NCBI GenBank assembly: GCA_003116995.1
Contig: BDSL01000104.1
Location: 62,001 to 126,000, forward strand
Direction: 5' to 3'
Origin: Yamagishiella unicocca
Lineage: Eukaryota > Chlorophyta > Chlorophyceae > Chlamydomonadales > Volvocaceae
Length of the DNA stretch: 64,000 bases
This document shows positions 57,101-64,000 of this stretch, piece by piece. The notes beneath the pieces were generated by a model. That model had not been told where the DNA came from. It saw only the letters and a list, made by a program, of their open reading frames with translations, and made no database searches. The position numbers were made by a program, and so were the translations under genes. Numbering within the stretch: the stretch's first letter is position 1; each line of letters opens with the position of its first letter.

Positions 57101-60100
57101 TCGGCGCCCCGACCGCTCTGGCCGCGAACGCGACGTCCGAACCGGAGGCGTCAATGATACGCCGCCCGCGAGTGAAGCTCGGCACAATGCCGGCGAGCCC
57201 GATCTCCAGCTCCTCCTCGTCGGCATCACCAACATCGCCGACGCCGCTCTCCAGCCGCGCGATGTTGATCGCCAGCTGCACGGACAGGCGCTCCAAGGCG
57301 ACCTCCGGGCTGCTGCGCTGGCGCACGCTGAGCGGCCCTCGCTGGCTGGCGGGGGGCTGCAGCGCCGACAGCGACGGCAGCGCACCGCCGCTGCTCGCCG
57401 ACGGCGACGACAGCATGGCCCCAGCCAGCGGCGACTGGTTGAACAGCTCCAGCAGCGTCAGCTCTCGAACCTGCGGTGGCGCTGCGCTGGCGCCCAGCCT
57501 GCCGTACGCCGGGTCGCCGCCACCGCCCAGGAGGAGCCGGGGCACGTGCACCTGCTGCGGCACGGGCCATTGCCCGTGACCCGGGGCCGAGGGGCACGAC
57601 ACGCGCGCCAGGCCGCCGCGATCGCCCCGAGGCTGCTGCTGATGATGGTGGGAGGAGGAGGGCCTCCCGTCGGAGCCGAGGCGGGAGCCGCTTGCGGGGC
57701 CGTCGGCAATCAGGCACACGGGCATTGAGGTGCGGACTAGGCCCGCAGCCGCCAGCACCCCGGCGGCGGAGGGTGCGGCGCTGGTGGTGGTGGAGAGGCA
57801 GACGTTGGCGGCACCGCGGAATACGTCCATCATGTCGAACCCGCCGCCGCCAGCCGCCGGGAACCCCCCCGCGGCCGCCGAGGCAAGCGCTGTCGCTTCG
57901 GCGGCGGTTTCGGAGACTCGCCGCTGCAGCGGCCGCTGCGCGAGCTGGGACTGCGGGGCCCTGGGGTTGCTGGGCAAGGTGCGCACAATGGCGACGCTGT
58001 CGCCCTCACGCAGCAGCAGCGGGTTGCGGGCGCTTCCATTCCCTGCACCAAAGCCCGCGACCGCAGCTCCTCCTTCCGCTCCCCCAACGGCCGGATACCC
58101 ACCGCCACCACCGACGACGCCACCACCACCATCGACGACAACGACGGCAGCTGCCGCCGCCGCCGCCGGCGCTGCTGCCGCTCCATGTTGTGAGTCCGAC
58201 CCCGCCAAGGACAGCCCGCCGGAGGGTGTGGATCCCAACAGGCCGCCGCCGCCCGCCCCGCCATCGGCGCCATGCCCTGCCTGTGCCTTGAAGTCCATGC
58301 CGAGACCCTCCTTCAACGCGATCCCTATGGCCGACCAGCCGGACAGCGGCAGCGAGTCCGCGCTGCCCTCCTCGCCGCCGCCGCCACCATACCCGCCTGA
58401 CCCGGTCGGCAGCTTGTGGCGGCGGCGGTAGATCACGAAGAGGACCGCGAGGGTGGATAGGGCCGCAGCTACCGCCAGGACGGAGATGACCGCGATAGCC
58501 TCATCCGACAGGCCGTCCGACGCTGCATGGAACAAACCATATTCACAGGCACAGCTTTAGGGTCTCTCCAAGGCTAACTACGCGCTTGCAAACATAGGGA
58601 CAAAAAGGGCAGGGAACAAAACATTGCCGTGGGTGCGACAGTGTCGCACCCAGGTGGGTACACCCGTAACCCCGGTCGCACGCTTCCGCCTCCCACACGC
58701 CCCATCCATGCTCCTCACCAGCTCCCTCTGCCTGCGGGGCCCGGGCTGTGAGCGCCTTCGGGGACGGCACCGCGCTCCCCACTGCGTCATGTGTGTTGCC
58801 ATCCGGCGGCGGCTGCATCAACCCGGGCGGGCCGCCAGACTCGGGCTCCCGCGGCTGTCCGGGCAGCGGCAGCAGCGGCGGCGACGACACGGGTTTGGTG
58901 GGGCGCGGAGCAGGCGCGGTGGGGTCCGGAGGGCTCGGGCGCGGCGCTTCTGCTGCCGTAGGTCGTCGAGGCGGCAGCTGACGCCCCGGCGGCGGCGAGC
59001 GCAGCACAGGCCGGCTCGGCGGCGGCGGCGGCGGCACCAGCGGCGGCGGCAGCGGCGGCGGCAGGGGTGGCGGCGGCGGGCGGCAGCACAGCTGCGGCCG
59101 CGGTAGGGCCCTCAGGCCCAGCTGCTTCAGCTGCGCCTGGTACTCCTCCGGCAGCGAGCTATTGCAGCCGAAGGCGTCCTCGCGGTGCAGCGCGCCCGCG
59201 GTGTTGAGCAGCACGGCTCGGATCTCCGTCCCACACGGCACCAGACCCAGGCTAGCAAGGACCTCCACGCTGCTGCCCAGAGCCGCCTGCAGCCGCCGGA
59301 AGGAACGTTCGTACGCGCGCGTAGGCCACGTGGCCGTGACGATCATGTACGGCGCCGCCGCCGCCGCGTCCAGGGCCGTGGCTGAGTAGGCGCCGGCGGC
59401 AGCCGCGCCGTACCGCGGCTGCGCCGCCGCCACGTCGTTGCTCGCGTAGCAGCTGTACGTGCCGCTGACGAGGCCGTACGGCTGAGCCAGCGTGTCACAC
59501 GCCGTCTGCAGCTTGGCGCAGAACAGGCGCTGCGGCGGCGCCATGATGAAGAAGGTCAGCTGCGGGGGGTTCTTCACGCTGGGCGGCGGCCGCTGCTGCC
59601 CCTTGGCGGGCGACGGCGGCTGCCCCAGCGGCCCCGGCGGCGGCTCCCCCGGCGGGTCGAACAGCTCGTCGGGTGGAGTGAGTATGGGCGGGTTGGGCGG
59701 GATGCCTAGGCGGGGCGGCTTGGGCTCCCGGATGCAGCACAGCGCCGGCAGCGCAAGGGACATGGAGCTACTGGGAGCCGCGAGGATACCGTTGCAGCTG
59801 TAGGTGTACACGGTGGCCTCGTCCTGGTACTCGGTCAGGGTGGATGCGACTAGCTGGCTGTCGCAGGGCACGCCCGCGCCGGCCATGAACGTGTCGATGT
59901 CGGCGCCCAGGGCGCGGCCCATCTTCCGGATGGTGCGCTCCGCCACGTCCAGGTTGGGCAGCACCGCGTTCAGGAAGAAGGTGCGCAGCTGCTGGGAGGC
60001 CTGGGAGGGGTCCTGGCCCGCCGGCTGGCTGGGCAGCTCCAGGAAGCTGCACTGCGGGTTGCGGGAAAAGATGCTGCCGCTGTCCAGGAGCCCCAGGAAG

Positions 60101-60766
60101 ACGGGTATCAGAACCTCACACGACCCCAGCTGAGTGGTGCCCGAGAGCAGCAGGATTGTTTCGAGGGTCTTGCTGTCCGGGGGCGGGTCGGGTGAGCCTG
60201 GAAGGCCGCCGCCCGGCAGGGTCGCGTTGGGAGCGGGCGGCGGCGAGGGCGCTGGGAGTTCCAGGAGGCCAGCCTCAGGGCCCTACGAGCAGAAACCAAG
60301 GGTGGCGTTGCAGAAGGCTTCTCTGGACAATGTGCATCCGGCGCGCGGCATCTTTGTGCACCTTTGTCATCGCTGGACGCGCGTGGGGTTGCCAGGGGTC
60401 GGGCGAAGGATAACGTCGGTAACGTCGGATGAGTCGGAGAAGGCGCTGGGCCAGCCCAATGACGTCGCGCAAAGGGGAATTTATATCCCAGTGTTTTAAT
60501 TATTTCTCCATAATCACACTTAGGCTGAGATGCCGTGGCGTCCATCGAACGTGGTGGGGTCGGGTGGAACCAGTCTGTCCCCTAGGCAAAACTTTAAACC
60601 GCGCGTCATCGAAATGCACGGTCAAGCCTCGAATAGCCTAGGATTATTTACTGTATTATCCCCCGGACCGCCGCTGTTGCCGCAAGAGGCACGCGTCGGT
60701 TAGCTCACACACCTGGACCATGACAAGGAGCAGTAGCGTGCTGACGACTCGCCATGCGGGCTTCAT
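54163..60766 (-). CDS. Receptor-like protein kinase (TKL type) with proline-rich ectodomain
   Basis: Seven exons: 60766-60713, 60282-58719, 58522-56394, 56021-55607, 55336-55232, 54864-54816 and 54508-54163. They encode 1,553 residues. Exon 1 encodes just a signal peptide (MKPAWRVVSTLLLLVMVQ). Exon 2 is the ectodomain of about 520 residues: two Cys-containing globular-looking blocks separated by a Pro-rich linker, then a poly-Pro stretch (PPPPPLPPPLPPPLVPPPPP), as in volvocine wall-associated proteins. Exon 3 starts with the membrane helix VISVLAVAAALSTLAVLFVI and the stop-transfer YRRRHK, then about 680 residues of Gly/Ala/Ser-rich cytosolic linker. The kinase (~1250-1530) shows GAGSFGSVYRG, PVAIKV, VHRDLKPANILL, KISDFGLAR, VAYMAPE, SFGVLLWELI and a final RP region (SYVPSDRPDMRYVL). 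All catalytic residues appear present. The ligand is unknown. The exon 3 donor (GTACAT at 56393) is the weakest junction. Confidence 0.87.
56034..56100. repeat. 31-bp direct repeat in receptor kinase intron 3
   Basis: Two full copies plus a partial of ggtagggaggttgaggaaag followed by cccatggag, lying immediately upstream of the kinase exon acceptor at 56021. Confidence 0.8.
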
Positions 60767-61224
60767 TCAGTCGCCCCTCAATGCTGGAAGGCAACTGTCC
60801 TCCAGTTGGCAGAGTGAAACGCGACGATGACCTCGGGGGAGCCGTAGGTCTATGCGCTACAGGTTACAGTCGCCATGCCGCAACACCGCCAACACCCAGT
60901 CGGGGGAGTTACCCGAATAAGCAAGGGCAAACATGTACACACAGTACTGATTCCAGTTCGGGAAGTAAATTGCACTGCTCCCCTCGCAGCTGGACTCGGA
61001 GCGCGTTGCACATGGGCAGCACTATATGAGGTCGCACGGTCATATATTTTCACGTAATCTTTGCTGGCATGTCGAAATTGGTAGCACGCACAGAGTAGGG
61101 AGGCCAGCCTGCGGAATTTGGACGAGCCTCTCGTACCCATCGGGCCCTACTGGAAGCGGTTCCTCAAAGACGCTGTGCTATCGGGAAGAAGTCCTCTTGC
61201 AATTGCTGCAGAAATACCGTAAAC
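60767..61224. promoter_or_regulatory. Divergent intergenic region (receptor kinase / eS30)
   Basis: 458 bp between divergent start codons. It must contain both promoters and the eS30 5' UTR. No clear TATA element was seen for either. Confidence 0.45.
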
Positions 61225-61848
61225 ATGGGTAAGTGATGGCACCGCATGCCCTAGCAGTATTCTTGGTCTGCCGGCGGCCGCCTGACGCGCATTTCTGTGT
61301 TCACAGGTAAGGTCCACGGTTCCCTCGCCCGTGCCGGCAAGGTGCGCGGCCAGACGCCCAAGGTGCCTAAGCAGGAGAAGAAGAAGCGGCCGCGGGGCCG
61401 GGCCATGAAGCGCATGAAGTACAACCGCCGCTTCGTCAATGTTGGTGAGCATGGCTGCTAGGGCTGGGACGCTCCACGTACGCCAGAGCGCAGTCTGTTC
61501 AGCTTTCAGTGTATAGCATGCCAGGACAGCATGAAACGCGCCCTTTCCAGCTGACCTTCCACTGGTGGCGGCATTTGCACTTGGTGTGCGTCCGTTGCTG
61601 CGTCCAGACTACCTGGCATACTCCACATGTATCCTACATTAACAAAGCAGCTGATCAACCTTTCCGCTCATGGCAGCTGTGGGATGCGTGTGGCCGCAAT
61701 GGACAACTAGATGATGAACGCTGGCGTACAGTCTTGTTCCATTTCGCATTGCTGTGTATGCCTTTAAAACTGTCTTCGTATCCGTTCCTATCCCTTCGCA
61801 GTGGTTGGCTTCGGCAAGAAGCGCGGCCCGAACTCCAACCCGGCCTAA
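61225..61848 (+). CDS. RPS30: 40S ribosomal protein S30 (eS30)
   Basis: Three exons: 61225-61228, 61307-61444 and 61802-61848. They encode 62 residues. The first coding exon is only ATGG. Splicing to the next exon gives [20 protein letters not shown], then [20 protein letters not shown] and [17 protein letters not shown], ending SNPA. This is the standard eS30 sequence of the small ribosomal subunit, highly basic and full length. There is no N-terminal ubiquitin-like domain, unlike the animal FAU fusion, consistent with the plant/algal arrangement. Introns are GT-AG. The identification is firm. Confidence 0.96.
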
Positions 61849-64000
61849 GCTGAGCAGCCTCACGGAGGCTGCGCCCTGGTGGGATAGCCAAGCAGCCTCT
61901 ATGCGGGATGTTCATCACGGGGGGAGCTGGCTTGTGTTGCGAATGGCTTTGCTGGCCTCGGACGGCGGCGGTCACCAGCAACGCAATCGTCGTAGCAGTG
62001 CAGCGAGACACTTGGGAGTGGTGTTTAGCGGTGGCGGTCGCCGCCTTGAGGTTCAGCCGGTGGCAGCGGCCGTAGCAGCAGCCCAGGAGGCACTGGTAGT
62101 GGAGCTGCCTATACGGGCAGCTATGTCGTCCCGGGGACGTCCCATGCCTGTCCCCAAGCGACGGCTGTCGTGGCCCTTCGAGGGCTATCATCCGCTGGTT
62201 GTAACGGCAATTGTGGAGCCTCTCGCCTCACCATGGTTGTGGGTTTCATCAGCAGATTTTAGGCGTTTCCCCGGTAGAGTACGGAGCTGTCAGCCTGGCG
62301 CCATGCCACCGGTGTGCACTCGCGCACACGCCATCATCGTCAGGCGTTGCCTTCGTCGGGTGGAGTTTCTTAGGGTTTAGTGGAAAGCTTTTTTGTGCGG
62401 CGGGGTTGCGATCCCTTCCAATGGGAGTGCAGCTGCCAGTCTGACGACGCAACTCTCCCCGAGCCTTTTCCGCGGGTGCTGATGAAAGTGTCAACCCGGT
62501 TGTTAGGTACACACAATGTGGCAGGAGGGTGGGAAGGGTTGGCATGTCGGTCACACATCCACCTTCCGCCAACCCCCCCTGAAGTGTCGCTCGATTCCTT
62601 AAGAAAGGTTCATACAAAATTGGGGCTGTACAAGCGCTCCGAAACGACACCACAGCGCACGTCCCAGAAGGCGCATTATCTGAACCCGGGGAGTGGCAGC
62701 ATCAGTCATCTCTTGGTTGAAGTTCGAACCGCCTCGGAACCTGCTGCGCACGCACATGCAGTGGGCTAGCTGACGCTGCCGCCCACCCAGTAGACCGAAC
62801 GATGGCTGCCTGGTGGCTTGAGGAGCGCACTCCTGTCAAGTGGCCCGCCGGAACCGCGAGTGGTGTTACAGCTCCCCACCTCCACACCACTCAACGCACC
62901 CCAGCTACGAAGGCTTCAACTCCCACTGCCACGACCCACAGGCGCAGCTAGCGCTGCCGCGACACCACACAGGCGCCGTTCGCCCTCTTCCTGCACGCCA
63001 AGCTGCTGGCTGGCTAGCTGGGTGGTTAGGAGAGCGCACCTGAACGAAGACGATGTGATGTCAGCCCGCAAGCACAGCAGGCACCCCCACTACGGACCAA
63101 TACACACACCTCCCCGCCGCTCTTCCAGGCAGGCCCCCTCCCGCCCAGCGCCGCCCGTCCGTGTGGACCGCGGTGCTGGTGCCGGGGGCCAAACCTTCGA
63201 TCAGCGCCAAAGCTGCTGACAGGGCGTGGCGCATTGCACGCGTCTCGGGGGGTTACAAGTAAAAAACCGGTAACTCGACGCGGGGTGGGGGCTTAGGTTG
63301 TGGCGACTTCCCAACTGACAACAAGCCATGTCGTTAAAAGTACAGCGGCAACTGATGGCGACGGCGGCAGCAGCGACACGAAGAGGGCCGTTGCAAGGCA
63401 CCGGCCAACACACACGCCTGGCGCCCTTTAATCATTAGCGCGCCCGTCTCGCTCAAATGTCCAATTCCATCTTGAAAAGCACAGGCAAGCCATGCAGCAG
63501 CTGTCCAACTGCCTAGCCGCCTCCGGCCAGCTGGCCTCTCCCCAGTTCCCGACGAAAAAACGTCAGGCGGGGACACCAGTGGCAATCGGCGACGCGGCGG
63601 ACCCAGCCTATCCATTACTTGCTTTCCTGAACTAGAATATCCCCCACAGCACCACAACTAGTGCGCTGAAGCTGCCAGGACGTGCGACGTCGGCGTCTGT
63701 CTCCAGTCTCCACAGGTCGCCACTCGCGCCATCAGTGCGCCAGTGCGCGCCTCCCCACCAGCCAGAACACCCCCGGGCCTAGTACGAGCACCAGCAGCCC
63801 GCGCGAGCAGGGCCAGGCAATCTACAAAAATGTCCCCGCACGGCGGGACACACAGCCCCCCGAGGCTCCTCTGCTTTCCTCGAGCTGCGCCGGCGCTTCG
63901 CCCCAGTCAAAAGCCAATCTTCCACGATCTTCCACGACTCGTCCCAAGCCGCGCATGATGCGCCGCGCATAATGCCGACATGACACCATAGGCGGCGGGC
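61849..64000. other. 3' UTR of eS30 and region without supported genes
   Basis: The first few hundred bases are probably eS30 3' UTR. Beyond that, overlapping open frames on both strands have arginine/proline/serine-rich low-complexity translations and no motif. No RNA gene or element recognised. Confidence 0.45.
62200..62204 (+). terminator. Candidate TGTAA poly(A) signal of eS30
   Basis: TGTAA about 350 nt after the eS30 stop codon. Distance and motif fit the Chlamydomonadales pattern, but the motif is short. Confidence 0.35.

Noticed and set aside
60476..60488. TATA-like sequence (GATATAAATTCC, minus strand) as promoter of the receptor kinase
   Set aside because: It falls inside intron 1. 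A clean signal-peptide exon at 60766-60713 splices to 60282, so the transcript starts further upstream.
62710..62735. Second ggttcgaac-like word (minus strand) as possible tRNA
   Set aside because: No cloverleaf could be drawn from the neighbouring sequence.

Overview
The window looks like nuclear DNA of a volvocine green alga (Chlamydomonas/Volvox lineage). The reasons are intron-dense genes with compact consensus splice sites, GC-rich exons with long Gln/Ala/Gly/Pro tracts, minisatellites inside introns, and several gene products typical of this lineage: the outer-dynein-arm docking subunit ODA1/DC2, a MUT9-type kinase, and a receptor kinase with a proline-rich ectodomain. The species cannot be fixed from the sequence alone. 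All gene models were spliced by eye from donor/acceptor sites and conserved protein motifs. Each of the complete models adds up to a whole number of codons.

Layout: 1274-3272 (+) GORAB-like coiled-coil golgin. 5544-13106 (-) and 15475-19821 (-) are two tandem DEAD-box helicases of the plant RH25/26/31 type. They share seven internal exons of identical length but carry entirely different C-terminal tails: a Gln/Ala-rich tail of about 1,000 residues in the first and a short Gly/RGG tail in the second. 21401-28580 (-) meiotic-clade AAA ATPase with a 27-bp coding minisatellite. 30031-32079 (+) small ankyrin-repeat protein, probably plastid. 33344-36605 (-) saccharopine-dehydrogenase-like oxidoreductase of cyanobacterial type. 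36916-39281 (+) CTU1/NCS6 tRNA thiolase. 40275-43581 (-) ODA1. 43949-48908 (+) MUT9-type kinase. 50239-52203 (-) SLC35-like nucleotide-sugar transporter. 54163-60766 (-) receptor-like kinase. 61225-61848 (+) ribosomal protein eS30.

The genes are independent eukaryotic units, not operons. Three pairs are divergent with short shared upstream regions: oxidoreductase/CTU1 (310 bp), ODA1/MUT9 (367 bp) and receptor kinase/eS30 (458 bp). Three introns are best explained as GC-AG introns. No RNA gene, CRISPR array or recognisable transposon coding region was found. The remaining gaps hold no ORF I can support.

The most unusual items are the diverged helicase pair with locally near-identical introns and a stop codon in the first copy's N-terminal region, the AAA ATPase whose C-terminal helix is separated from the core by a repeat-rich insertion, the receptor kinase with an unrecognised ectodomain, and an AT-rich, possibly organelle-derived, insert in a helicase intron.
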